From Sitta carolinensis (Eukaryota; Chordata; Aves; Passeriformes; Sittidae), in the NCBI GenBank assembly GCA_032173965.1, contig CM063284.1:106672410-106736409 (forward strand): a stretch of 64,000 bases of DNA. Reading direction: 5' to 3'. The notes under the pieces were generated by a model. That model was not told where the DNA came from. It saw nothing but the letters and a program-made list of their open reading frames with translations, and ran no database searches. Shown one piece after another: positions 1-12,400 of the stretch. How positions within the stretch are numbered: the first letter of the stretch is position 1; every line of letters starts with the position of its first letter. A program made the position numbers and the translations under genes.

Positions 1-1169
1 TAATGTGAGAAGTTTCCTTGAGAAATTACTAAGGATTCAAGCAGCATTTTGTGGTGAGTGTACCATTAGCATACTTTCCTGTCAATGAACTTCAAAGTTA
101 TTCAAAATGAGCAGAGAGTTCTGCTGCAAGTATGTTACTTTTAAAGAGAAGCTATTGTAGATTTTCTAAATCTACACTATTATAAACATTATATTATTTA
201 ATAATTAATAAGTTATATTATTTAATTTAATTAGTAAATATTATTATAAATAAATTTAGAACCAATGAGTTTTAAATCTTCAGTACTTCTCAAGTTCCCC
301 TCAGGTTTGTGTAGAGATGCAGATATCCAAGAATGCAAGAGCAGGTAGGTAGATGATGGTTTTCCAACTATAATGATGGCTGATCTGCAGCAGTGTTGGT
401 GGTTATCCCTCAGCAGACTCCTGATCATGCCTTGCCCCTGTGATCTTTCTGGTCTTCGTGATTCTCCATAACAGTGGTAACCTTGAAAATACAGCACTAC
501 ACGGTGACCTTTTCTTGTGCTTGTTGTATTGGAACAGAAAACGATCTTGTGTGTAGCTACTAATAATGTGTGCTGGGAAGCAAATGTCACCTGCCCCGAT
601 CACCTGGGCAGGTGATGTTTGTTTCAGGGTCAATCATAAGATTCCGCAATACACGCGAAGCTATTATGAAGGAATAACCTGGTTCCTCTTGGGGGTGTGG
701 CTGAAGAGCTTACAGTCTCCAGCTGTGTCCTCTGAGCTGCTGCCAGAGGCCACCAAGGAGCATTGCTTCTCAGGTGCTGTATTTTGCAGATTGTTGGTTC
801 AAATCCCTTGGGTTTTGTATATCACCTGTCTTAAAAGGCCAGGCTGTAAGCAGGGGATGGTCTGTGCACCCACCCCTTCACCACAGCTGGCAGAGGGGTG
901 GGATGTCACTGCAGCCTTTTGCCTTTCTTCAAGTTGCAGCATTAGATTGTGTGATGGCATCATAGCCTGGGGCTGAGGGGAAAATTGCTGTCATCCTGTG
1001 CCAGAAAGGCCAGAAAGGAATGTCTTGCTTGGCTGCTAGTGCGGAAAACAGGTTTTGGTAAAGGAACTTGCTTAGAAGGGTCCTGCCTGTGCTGGGCATT
1101 ATGCAAGTCAGCAGCAGAAAGCAGGAGCAGGTTTCATGTAGTGTGGGGAGGGAGAAAAGGCAGTGGCTC

Positions 1170-1895
1170 ATGGGAATGTGTGAATGCTGTGGGCGGATGC
1201 CAGATCTTGCACTTGGCCTTGGCTGAACTTCATGAAACTTGTGTGGACCCAGTCCTCAAGCCTGTCCAGTTGCATCTCTTCTCTCTGGTAAATCAACTGT
1301 ACCAGAGTCAGCTTGGCATTGTGCAAACTTCGTGAGGGTACACTTGATCCCACTGTCATTGAAGAGACACTAACAAGTCTGCTACAGGCTTGTTACCAAT
1401 AGTTTTGGTCCTAGTACAGACCCTTGAGAGTCCACTTACTGATGGTTTGTTTCCACCCGTCTAGCCACTTCCTTATCCATCAAACCCATATATCTCCAGT
1501 TTAGTAGCCTGAATGTTGGGACTGTTAAAGACCTTCCCAAAGTCCAGGTAGATGATGTCCGTAGCTCATCTCTTGTCCACTAATGCAGTTACTCCATCAT
1601 CCAAGGCCACTAGATCAGTCTAGTACTATTTGCCCTTGGAGAAGCTGCTGGTTGTGTTGGCTGTCTTTAACCACCTCTCCTTCTTCCATATGTTTGGTGT
1701 ATCTTACAGGATGATCTGTACCATGATCTTACCAGGCACAGAGGTAAGGCTGAGTGGTTGGTAGCTCCTACAGTCCTCATCACCTTTTTTAAAAACAGAT
1801 GTGATACTCCATTTTTTCCAATCACTGGGGACTTTTCCTGACTGCTGTGACTTTTCAAATATGATGAAAGAGTGGCTGCGTAATTCAGAAGTTGT
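1170..1895 (-). mobile_element. CR1 LINE fragment (reverse-transcriptase remnant)
   Basis: Minus-strand translation of 1704-1898 gives [27 protein letters not shown] and [10 protein letters not shown], the CR1 ORF2 thumb/palm region. Further along, in other frames, come YLDFGKVFN, GSVLGP and RLEDWVHTSFMKF. The reading frame is broken by several stops and shifts, so this is a dead 5'-truncated copy without its 3' tail. Confidence 0.85.
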
Positions 1896-2280
1896 CATCT
1901 AAATGCCTGTGTTAAGGAAACATCCCTGTCCAACCATCCAGGAGGTACCCGGGCAGTGACACTCACAGCACCTGGGCTTTAGGAGCAAGGTTTCCTCTGG
2001 AGTCACCCACCCACAGTGCCAGTATAGGATTTGGGGCTCATGCACCAGTGGGGAGCTAACTGGATTGCACAGCTGCAAGGCAGCCATTCCTTTTTGTGCC
2101 CAGTACTGACAGGTTATAAATGGGTCTGACTTGGCTTGGGCTGGCAGGCAGAATAATATTTTTTCAGAGAGGATTTAGCTCTGTAATGCTTTGAATATGT
2201 CTCATAATTTCTAATGTCATTCAGAAAGCAGCTCAGTGCTGTGATGGTGCATTGAAAGACTTGTCTTCTCTTCTGCTACT

Positions 2281-2530
2281 ATGCTTGTTTTACAGAGAAT
2301 TTACCTTTCACCTCCACCACCACCTGCTCCTAACAGTCCATTACAGGTTGTACCTTTCTGCAGCAAAACCAAGGTTACCTCAACCAGTGAGGTTATATCA
2401 TTGTGTTGGGATGATGAGCTGATTATGGATGCAGAGGTTCCATGTTTTATAGAGCAGTTTGCAAAATAATGCCCTTTGTAGACCAAACAAATTATCTGTT
2501 AAAGATGAAGCAGCCATTAAACTCAGGCCA
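2281..2530 (+). pseudogene. Possible CABYR-like coding remnant
   Basis: A 62-codon open frame, preceded by ttttacag, contains PPPPPAP, then SKTKVTSTSEVISL and EVPCFIEQFAK before a TAA. In a shifted frame it continues MPFVDQTNYLLKMKQ. The order (F/Y)IEQ ... PF.DQ ... LK resembles, from memory, the central part of calcium-binding tyrosine-phosphorylation-regulated protein CABYR. CABYR is the plus-strand neighbour converging on OSBPL1A in mammals. The similarity is short and needs a frameshift. It may be a decayed exon, a retrocopy or coincidence. Confidence 0.35.
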
Positions 2531-2550
2531 GGCCTCAAACACTACAACCT

Positions 2551-2588
2551 TAGGTCCATCTGATGATGTTAGGTCCATCTGATGATGT
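2551..2588. repeat. 19-bp perfect tandem duplication
   Basis: Two adjacent identical copies of taggtccatctgatgatgt (2551-2569 and 2570-2588). As 19 is not a multiple of three, it would disrupt any reading frame through it, in keeping with decay of the CABYR-like stretch just upstream. Confidence 0.9.
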
Positions 2589-4636
2589 TTTAATTGTCGT
2601 CCTGAGAGAACAGAATCTACAGCACAAGTGAAATTAAACTGAACAAGTTTATCTTGTCAGTTAAGAAATTTTGGGCATTCATGTCTTCTTCCCATTTCCA
2701 GGTTCCAGCTCTACAGCTTAGTGGTAAATAAATGGAAGATCACCTCTAGTCAGTGCAATACAGGGTTAGAAGTGACTTCTAAGAAACTACTGAATCAACA
2801 CTGTCTGCCTACTCAAATGCATGTGTTAGATATCAGTGTAATTTGGTCCAAGAAATGTGGCTCTGGCTAGGGCTCTGTACTCCTGAGGGCAAAGAGGCAG
2901 GTAAGAGTGATGGGAACATGCCCATTGATTCCAAATGATCTTGCTGAAAACCTGTGTTTTCTGAAGCAGGTGTTAGGGACCTAAGATGTAATCCATGTGT
3001 GTCCTGTGGCTAAGGATAGGTGACTAGTTGGAGGCCTGGTTTTGATTCACCTTGCCTGAAAGATCATTTATTCCAGCAGTGACCTAAGTTTTTCTACTTA
3101 GAAAAAAAACCAATTGTGGTTGCCTGTGGTGGCTGGACTTGGTGAGTTTCTGCAGCTGGGCTAAGTGGGCTAAGCACTGGTCATCCTTCCACAAAAAGCA
3201 AGAGAGCTGGTGCCCTCACATGAAGGTGAGGCCTTCACCAGCATCTCTTTCATGTGGTGGCATGTGCCCAGCTCAGCCCTTGCCCAGCTGGAGAAACTTT
3301 CCAGCGTGGAGGTGTCCTGTCCCCACTCTCTGGAACAGCAGAGCCTTTTTTAAAGGAGAGTTGAGCTTAATTAGATTTATAGATCAACAGTGACTTTTTG
3401 CAAAAAACCAAACTTAAAGGCAAGTTTGTCCAAGTTCAGTGTCAGAAATACCAGACAAAAGAGCCTCTGCTCTGACAACGAACATTTTTTCATTTTTATT
3501 TTATTTTCTAGGTTGCAGGTTTCTGTCACCCATATACCAAATAGTGTTTGCTGTCCCAGCTCCCTTCTGGATCATGCTTGCTTTTCCTAGGTCTAGGTGT
3601 GTTTGTTTAAGACATAAAGATTTACAATATGACTGGAACTCATTGCTCCTGATTCCAAAAATTGTTTCTGTCTTTTTAGCGTCAGGTGCCTGGGACATCC
3701 ACTACGCCTTAATGTATGGACCTTCTGTTGTCTAACTTAGTTGAGACAAAGTAAAAATTACCACAAAGCCTTTGTCCTGCTGCATGTGGAGGTCCTTATT
3801 TCATTCCTGGGTAATACTCAGCTTTTCCAGGGAAAAAGATCAACAACATGGTCAGCTGTCACAAATATCTGCTCCACGTTATGTGATGCAAGAAAAATGA
3901 AGTGGGGAAATTCTCCACTTTTTGTTCTAGTGGGCTCTGATGTTCAGAACAGAGGACTGGAAACCTGTTTTTACCCATGCCATCTTTGGAGAGCCTGGTG
4001 TTGGTGCAAGAAGATCCACTACATTCCCTGATGAGAAATCAGCAAGCCCTGGTTTTAATTCTGCAGCTGAAAGTGCAGCTCAGCCATGCACAGCTGGTGT
4101 TCTCCAGTTGCCATTCCTCTGGCTGCTGTGATATCTTCAAAGACCAGCTGGCAGTAGCACACAATAAGTGTTCCTGCAGAAAGTTACAGTACTGCAAGAA
4201 CAGGCAACCATTACATCAGACCCCATGCCCAGAGCAGGGTACTGAAGAAATGAGCTTGTTTCCCACATAGGAACATGCTGCTGTTTGGATTTTACAACTA
4301 AGAACTTAATTTAACCCTTTTCAAAACAAAATAATGTTTGAGATGATTGGTTAAAGTAGTTGTCTTCTATAAGACACCCACCCTGCCTTCCTCTGCTAAA
4401 AGAACCACATTTTTAATCTCATATTTATATACATCTTTTAGCCTGTAGCCTGAAATTTTAGCATTTGTGTAATATTCAGAGTGGGGAAAAATCCCCCTGC
4501 TTGGAGTGCATTTAGGCAGCACCTAAAGTAGTTTTTCCACACTTATCTACTGTGTTCATGTTAATTTTTAAACAGGTAGAGAAGAGAGACTGTTTGCACT
4601 TGAGGAAGAGGTCAGGATGGATGGAGTTTACATTGC

Positions 4637-4663
4637 AATAAATCAAATAATGTTAAGCAAATG

Positions 4664-4696
<33 letters not shown>
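4637..4696 (+). repeat. AATAAA followed by poly(A) tract
   Basis: AATAAA at 4637-4642 is followed 23 nt later by a 31-nt uninterrupted A run (4666-4696). This is the layout of a reverse-transcribed mRNA end, or simply an A-rich tract behind a genuine plus-strand 3' end. Confidence 0.6.
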
Positions 4697-4698
<2 letters not shown>

Positions 4699-5416
4699 AG
4701 AGCCAGCAATTAGAACTGCATTCCCATGTTGAAGATCCCCAGTGTTAGCTTTGCATGAACTGTGCCCAGTGCCCCATCTGTTGGAGCTGTTCAGTGAGCA
4801 GCCACCCAGCCTCCCACTGTGCTGACATGGTGTAGTCACAGGGGCAGGCAGGAACTAAATGCTTTGCTTTCCTTAGCACTGAGTGTTCAGTGCTGTGTGA
4901 ACTGCACTTATCCAACAGCCAGGCTGCTTCTCTGCCTCTCAGACTCACACCTGGTAGCTGCACAGCAGCCAAAGCAGATTTCAAGAAGCTCTGGCTAGAG
5001 TAGAGGCTTCCTACAGATGGAACAGGTATTAAGCTCTTGCATCTACAGGCCACTGTGAGAGCTAGCCCCTCACAGGAAAGGCTGGCAAGGAAAAAGCTTT
5101 CCCTTATCTATGCAAATATGTCTCAGCATCAGGATCTGGGTAATGTGAGTAGTGTCTGGAATAAAAATAGAAAGCAGCTCATTGCCTTATTAACAGTTTC
5201 AGTAGTCCACTCAAAGCTCAAGCTGCAGGAAGCTCTCAGTTCCCCAGCCCTCCCCACCCCCCCAAAGGAGACTCTTTGTTTATCAAGAAGAGAGGTCCCT
5301 GGAGCACAAGAGAAACCTGTCCTCACTGCAGCAGGTTTTGGATGAGGCTTGCTCAGAAGGGGTCAGCGCTGTTGAACACCACTCACTTTAGACTAGATGC
5401 AAGAAGTTTTCAAGCC

Positions 5417-5422
5417 TTTATT
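5417..5422 (-). terminator. Distal poly(A) signal of OSBPL1A
   Basis: AATAAA on the minus strand about 1.05 kb after the stop, close to where the low-repeat 3'UTR-like sequence ends. Confidence 0.5.
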
Positions 5423-6337
5423 TAGTAGCAATTAAATTATTCAATTAACACTACCCTTGAGACAGCAGTTAAAATATTGTACAAAGAGCAGCTCGCCCTC
5501 TAGAAGCTCTGTACACAGTTCAATATAAACAGACTAAGATTGAATGCACCCCACTGAAAAGGGGTAAAGCAGCTGTGCACAGGAGGCCTCACTGAGGTGC
5601 TGTACTACCTTTGAAATGCACAAGACTTCCTCCCAGGGAGTTTGCACAGTACAGACACAGTCCTGTCCCCCTGCCATGTTCGTTCCTCCAGGTCATTCCT
5701 GGACTGATTAGGTTCTTGCAGTGGTGCTGGGCACCGGAACTTCTAGTGCATGGAACAGATTCTTTTAAAACCTGTTACTGGTGTGCAGTTCAAATCAAAT
5801 CTGTAGATATTTAAATGGCTCTTAATTCCTTAAACCATAAGTTGGTAGCAAAACAGGAGAGCAAAATTCAAAACACACTGCACAAAACATTGAATAAATA
5901 AACCTCTGAGTAATGTTACCAGCTTAAACAACTGCATTACTGCTCCAGAGATGGGAATACTTCTGGAATCTCCTGAGCAGAGCTCAGGCTTCAAGGGAAT
6001 TACTTTAGTAAAAGAAAAGTCACTTTATGAAAAATTACATCTTTACAGAAGTGACACCCTTTTCTTCATTTAAGGATAGAATATTGCAATTACTCTGTGT
6101 GCTTTTTAAACATTCCCATGTCACAATAAATAAAACCAGTTTTACTTGTGCCATTGTTATCTACAAAATAAAGTATTCACAGAACAGCCGAAGGTGTTCT
6201 ATTCCTCATACACCACAACCTAATATAGGTGTACTCAGGGCAGCTTGAAACCACAGCGACTTTGTCCATGCAGGACCCACCATCAGCCAGAGAAGTTATT
6301 CCCCTACCTTTAGGACTGCAGATCATGTACCACCAGA

Positions 6338-6343
6338 TTTATT
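6338..6343 (-). terminator. Proximal poly(A) signal of OSBPL1A
   Basis: AATAAA on the minus strand, 123-128 nt downstream of the stop codon. Usage cannot be judged from sequence. Confidence 0.45.
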
Positions 6344-6465
6344 GCAGAGATGCTTAATATTCTGTTTGATAACATGTCAGTATTTTCAGGAGATAAGTAG
6401 AACAACGGAAAACATTAAAATGGATTAAGACTTATTTGTATCAGTCAGAAGCTCCTTACTGCATT

Positions 6466-6568
6466 TTAATAAATATCAGGCAAGTTAAAGTAGTTTCTGT
6501 CCCAGTAGTTGCCAGAGTAAAGCCAGTCCTGTGTACCAGTGTGAGGATTGGGGCCTTGGTGGAACCAT
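6466..6568 (-). CDS. OSBPL1A: OSBPL1A terminal coding exon with stop
   Basis: Encodes WFHQGPNPHTGTQDWLYSGN and YWDRNYFNLPDIY, then TAA at 6466-6468. The acceptor is ccttgcag. The aromatic C-terminus is characteristic of ORP1. The last base of the split Arg codon is contributed by this exon. Confidence 0.98.
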
Positions 6569-9365
6569 CTGCAAGGAAACACACAGCATGTTAGTGAAGC
6601 TGGTAAGACTCGCTTGTACGAGTTCAGAACTGCTTTGCGGCATCTGCAGCAGTTTACTCCACAAAATAATTATTGCAGGAACCCTCTTGGTTTTAAATTT
6701 GTAAGTGAGTTTAAAGTAATCTTCAGTGACTACATTTCCCCATTTGCTACACTGCTTAACATCTCTGAGATGGAATTACTGACACCAGTGTTTTGCCATT
6801 TGAAGCTGCCAAGATTACTGCATAAAAAAGGATAGATACAGCTTTATTTCAAAGCAGTTGTGAACAACCATTCTGGCATGCAAAAGCAGTAACAGTTTTT
6901 GCAAGACATGTAAACACCACAAGCACTGCAGTCCCGAAAACAAGTATTATTTCCCTTGATCTAGATTACCCTCTTGTTTTTTAAAGCCTTGTTTTGCAAT
7001 GCACTTCATCATAGAATTGTAGAGTGACCTGGGTTGGAAAGCACCTTAAAAACCATCACCTCCTTGGACCTTTCTTTTCCGGTATTCATATGTGTAGAAG
7101 CCCTTTGGGGTTTTTTTTGTATGCTTTGCCAAGTTCCAGCTTCGCCTTGGCCTTCCATACTCCATCCCTATTTAACTCACTTCTCTACCTTTCACAGGTG
7201 ACTCAACCTTGTATCCACTGCCTGTGCATTTGCTTCTTTCCCCCTTTGGTTTGACCAGCAGGTAACTCAGAACAAATGTTCCAACTACCCTCAGTGTAGA
7301 TGAAACAGCCACAGGCTGCAGGAAGAGTTCTAGATTATTACAAGTTAACTACACTGTTAGCAGCAGGAGACTCAGTCTCAATGCCCAGAAAGCTGATTTC
7401 ATCTGCTTGGAGCCGCTTGCAAGCTTTTACTAAGCTGGTTATTAATAGAAGCACTGAAGTTGAGCACCTGATTACTTTCTTCTCTCCTCCTGCTTAATCT
7501 GGAGGCACCATGCACCATATAGCACACAGTGAATGCCACTTTCTGTTTGGCCCAGTTACTCAATCTTGTGCCTCATAGTACCAGACCAGAAGCATTTTAA
7601 CTTCCTTCTGTATTTTGCCAAGCCACATTTATGGCATGAGTCAGCTTGATAGAAGCTGTTTCTGTGGTTAATGTGCTCCACAGCTTCCTTTCACCTCCTC
7701 ACTGACCGCAGAAGCCAGTTGTTTCTGTGACTCACTGTAGTGACCACACTCACTTAAGTAAATCATCTGTGTGCAAGGGAGTCTGTTTAACTCTGCTCTT
7801 CCCTTCTCCAGCACCATAATGTTTCAGAAGAGAAAAAGCACATTTGAACCAAATATGACTCAATCTCCTTAAAAGGCAAAAACCTAAAGGCCACCAGTAC
7901 TGCAGGGTTATGTTACAAAGCAGGGCAGCTAACAGGCAGGTCTTGCTTGGCTCAGAGAACTTGAGAGAGCTGAAGAAATGCCTTGTGCTGCCTTCCTGGA
8001 GTAACTGGACAGGTGAACACTCCAGTGGTTCTCCTGCTGCCCTGGTTAAGTTAACTGAAGTCAACAGAACTCATTCATCCCCAGTATTGTACACAGCTCA
8101 CTCCTGCTTCTCCTCCCACAGGAGGAGTCAGCTATTCCCAAAGAAGAGGTATATGGATTGGCTTAGGTGTCCAGTTCACTGGTGACAGCAGCTCATTCCA
8201 GAGCTAAAGCCAAACATTTGCCATGAAACAGGGCTATGAGTACAGTGACCTCACCTTTCAGATTAAGAAATTCTGCCACCGCAGAGCTCAGTAGTGTGTT
8301 CTCAACACTTGTATGGGTCAGAACAGAGTGCCCCTCCTCCAGTGTCCGCCTACTTCGATAGGGAGGGGAAAGGCAATGGGAAGAACTAAGTCTGGGAGGT
8401 ATGTAAGACCTATGCCAGTCAGTGATGTGGGAAAGACGGGACAGACTTCAGCAAATCAACAGACCACTGCTGTATTTCAGAACTGAATTAAATATTTTTA
8501 CACAAGGCTTAAGATTACTGGTCAGCATCTAAAATATTAAGTGTTTAACATTAATCACCTCTTGAGAAACACCAAGATCCCACTTTTAAAGTGGATTCAG
8601 AGTAATAAAATTATATATTAAAAAAAAATCACCAGGCACTTTGGAGAATTGTCTTAGGAAGGATGAATTTTACTAGACAAAGCAAGAAACCTGTTTTTCT
8701 GCAGCAAGGAAATGGCAGTAGTTTAGATCTGAGTTCATAATGAGAATAAGACCTACAGATGACCTGGGAACAGGTAGGAGAGTTCTTCACAGCATGCACT
8801 CTTGCCCCTGTAGTATCACAACTCTCCTTAAAATTAACATTCATCCATTCATCCTTTATAGGCAGCCACACCTGGCATTCCTACTAAAGAGATCAGACAC
8901 CAGAATTTTCTGCCAAAGCTTTAGAAACATCCTGGAAAGCAAAGAGTTCTTAAAGGATATCCCAGACTCGTGCTGAACAGGTCTACACAATCTGCACAAC
9001 AGCAGTTGCAGAACCTTGTAAATGGCATCTGTGCTAATCATATAACCCAGAAACCACAGCTCCATAGGAATTCCTCAATTTCTAGCCTCAGGTGCTTTGA
9101 GCTATATCTAAGATACTTCAGGCACCTGGAAAAATACTATGCCCAGGTTTGAAAACACTCAGCAAGAGCTAGAACCACTCTGAATTCAGGAAAGGAAGCA
9201 AGAGGTGCAAGGCTGTCCAGCACTTAGAAGCTTTATAAAGATATTATTCTTCATCAGTCTCTATGCAAACAAACCCAAACACTTCAGGAAAGCAGGCACA
9301 GGAAAAGACAAAGGCAGACATGTCCAAACCTGGGATTTTGGGATGATGGGTGACTTCATTGAAAA

Positions 9366-9417
<52 letters not shown>

Positions 9418-12400
9418 GAAAACCATGATTTATAGTTACAAATATTTTAAAGATATTTAATCCAGAGTGTCTGACTGTATGAATAAGAGAAGAGAGGAAC
9501 CTTGCTTACTTAACATTTAGACCTACTGTCGTTTTTCCTGAGAAGATAATGCCAACTTACTACTGTGCTTTTAAATAGACTTTGTCTGGTCAAACTAGAT
9601 TCATCTGGTCAGGTTTTCACAGTTTCAGCTTGTGTGTAAGCGCTCCCAGTTGACTCCTCATAGTTTAAAGAAAATCCCCCCCAAAAATGCCCAAGGCATC
9701 CTGGCAGGTCCCTTGTATGCTAGCTTTTCCCTTAGGTTCCTCTTCTGTAGTTAGGGGCCCCCTCCAAAAGAAGGCAGGGTCTTGGATAACTGAGTGATAA
9801 ACTTTGAGAACACAGCATTGTCAGCACAGAGCCACTGGGATGAGAAGTCATGAGCAAGCTCACAAGGGAGAGCATTTCCTACTCTTTAGCCAGGCATGCA
9901 AATTTGAGGCAATTACAAATTAACCAGCAATAACAGTCCTTACAAGCAGCCATCAGAAGTAACATCTTTGTCATGTCAGAACCAAGAAGTGCTCAGAGAA
10001 GATGACAGTTTGTACTTGAACGTGGGTGTGCAAGCAGTGAGGGAAGGAACCAAGAGCAAGCCTGGCGCTTCCCCTGGAAGTGCTACACCCTGCTGGGACG
10101 GAGCCTGCAAACACAACAGTGGCACTGCCAGACCTGATGCAGTCTGTCTGCTCTCCATGCTGACACAACACTCACTGCATGTCACCAGTGGAGACTGTTA
10201 CTTAGCCTGAGTGTTCAAAGCCGTTATGTAACTACACACACACACAGAGGCAAGGGCACCAACCTCGTCTTCCAGTCTTCCTCTGACTTTGAACGATTTT
10301 TGCGGGCGGTCCTCTGTTTTTCTTCTAGTCTCTTCTTTTCTTCACTAGCCAGATCTTGAAGGAATAAAAATAAACAAAAATACAGATGTTAAAGCATAAT
10401 ATATAAGACAGGGACATTACTATCTGACCCAGAAAATAAATAAGGGCCATAGTAGAAAATAACAATTTAAAAAGCTGCCTACAGAACACTGAAGTTTACT
10501 GGCTTAGTCCAAGAGCAAAACCAGGCCAGCTGTGGCACAGGATCAGCCAGTGGCATCCAAGTCTTTAAGGCTGCTAAATATACATTTATCCATGGCCTGA
10601 GGACCCTGGAATTGTGTCTACATACAGCAAATGTGAGCTAAGGGAAGTGGCGTACATAGAATTTATTTCAGTAGGGAAACTGAAGATATGATAAATTTAT
10701 TTCAAAAGTCTGACCACCTGCTTCTTGTTGAGTTTTGAGTTAAGTTGCTACTAGTGCCTAGTTCCTCACCACCAGAGGTTTGGAATGCTTATTTCCAAAT
10801 CACAAAGAATCAAAGAATTGTCTCTCTGCATTATCCCTTCATTTTTTTGGTAATGCACTAATGTAGCATCCCAGCAAGCAGAATAGTTGTTTCTCTTTGG
10901 CAGGAAGGATGATCAGGTCTGAGGAGTAAGTCAGACTCAGAAGCAGATTAGATGAAAATCAGTCTCACTTTCCTAAATCCTCAAAAAGCATTTCATACAC
11001 ATCTTAAGTCTTCCAAGAATGATTCTCTTAACTATCAGCCATTCCCTGTCAGCTTCTAACCCATTATGTATTACTATCTGCCATACAAACTTCACGCCAC
11101 TAGTGTGTCATGAAGGAGTATGGCTTGTTGCTAACAGCATAGTTACTTGCTCTTTAAATTTAAACAGACAAATTACTGGGGATGCTCTGAACCAAATATA
11201 TCCATCATCCTGGCCACAAAACAGTTGTACAGGCTGGAGAGATTGGTTGTGGGAATTCACTGATACATTTTAAAAGCCTCAAAGAAATGGTTATCTTCTG
11301 AGAAAAAAGAAACGAAACTGCACAACTGCACTGTATTACACCATGACACTGGTTTTCATTGCTAGATCTCATACTATTTATCAGAAATCTCATGGTTGTT
11401 GCCCTCTTATAAAGCTGAATCAAGGTTTCATGACTTACCCCAATCAATTAGCAAGCCAGAAAAAGCAAGATTCCCCCATACTCTACAAAGTCTACAAAGC
11501 TGGCCATCTTGCTTTAATACTCTAAAAGCATACCACTTCTACTCACTGGAAATCTGATTATGTATTTCTAATTCACTATTCTAGGACAGCAGAAGTGTTC
11601 AACTCCCAGAGAAGTATAATTTTGCATCACGTGTATTTCTTGGCATTGCAGTTTCACTTAAATAGTTTTGACTGCATTTCTCAGAACTGGCACAACAAAA
11701 CACTCCCTCTGCATCAGGCTGATTGAAACAGATAAACTGAATAGTTCACGAGTATTTCCTTAAGACTGTGCAGATACTGTGTATCAACACTGCTTTGGTC
11801 ACCAGTCTAATCCACAGCAGCAGATATAGGTGACTACGAAGATCAGCTCCATCCCACCTGTCCCCTGTACAGGTGGGTGACACCAGAAACTCAACACAGC
11901 CTGCCAGAAGGTTGTGTTAAGAGTTACTGCCTGGCATCATGGAGGAATGCATGGGGAGCTACTTCCTCTAGCTGTTCATCTAGCAACTTTTGTTTTCCAG
12001 TCCCTCAGTTTTAAGAAGAAATAAAACCACCTTTGCTCATAACTGAAGTTACCTATTTCTCCATTTTCCATAGCTCTGATATCTGGTCGTAGCCGGCAGT
12101 CAGTTTTGGGAATGACACTCTCCATTTCTTTGTCCAATTCATTCAAAGCCATAGCAAAGCTTGTAAAATTATACATCTAAAATGCAGAGACAAAGATGAA
12201 AGGTGACTTTATGACACTTCTAGCTACTGTCTTAATACAAAAGAAAACTGCTGTCAAAAAACAATCATCCAAATTCTTTCATATTGCTTAATCAGCCAAT
12301 ATAGGATTGATCAAGATAGCAGCAAAACTGTGCTGCCAGGCAGTGTAGGTATCATTGCTGTTTCTGTTTAAGGAGGCCAGCATCCAATTACTCAGTGCAC

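Larger units (their letters stand above)
1..5394. other. Downstream flank of OSBPL1A
   Basis: Apart from the CR1 remnant, the CABYR-like stretch and the poly(A) tract, I see no convincing gene. Open frames of 60-136 codons here have no recognisable domains. A short inverted repeat (cacctgcc ... ggcaggtg, about 588-615) is present. 3130-3360 and 4740-5000 are locally GC-richer but unassigned. Confidence 0.5.
5395..6465 (-). other. OSBPL1A: OSBPL1A 3'UTR
   Basis: Sequence following the TAA with no competing gene. AATAAA hexamers on the minus strand lie at 6338-6343 (proximal, about 125 nt after the stop) and 5417-5422 (distal, about 1.05 kb after the stop), allowing short and long 3'UTRs. The distal cleavage point is estimated, not seen. 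Confidence 0.6.
6569..10263 (-). other. Intron before terminal exon
   Basis: 3.7 kb. It contains the short CR1 end near 7009, a poly(A)-rich tract at 9361-9422 and a (CA)5 run near 10235. Nothing else recognisable was seen. Confidence 0.8.

Noticed and set aside
566..976. 136-codon plus-strand open frame with a short upstream hairpin
   Set aside because: Considered as part of a convergent gene; no domain, overlapping nested frames, no splice context.
9205..9435. Lysine-rich and poly-Phe frames at 9205-9435 and 9244-9426
   Set aside because: Direct product of the poly(A) tract at 9361-9422.
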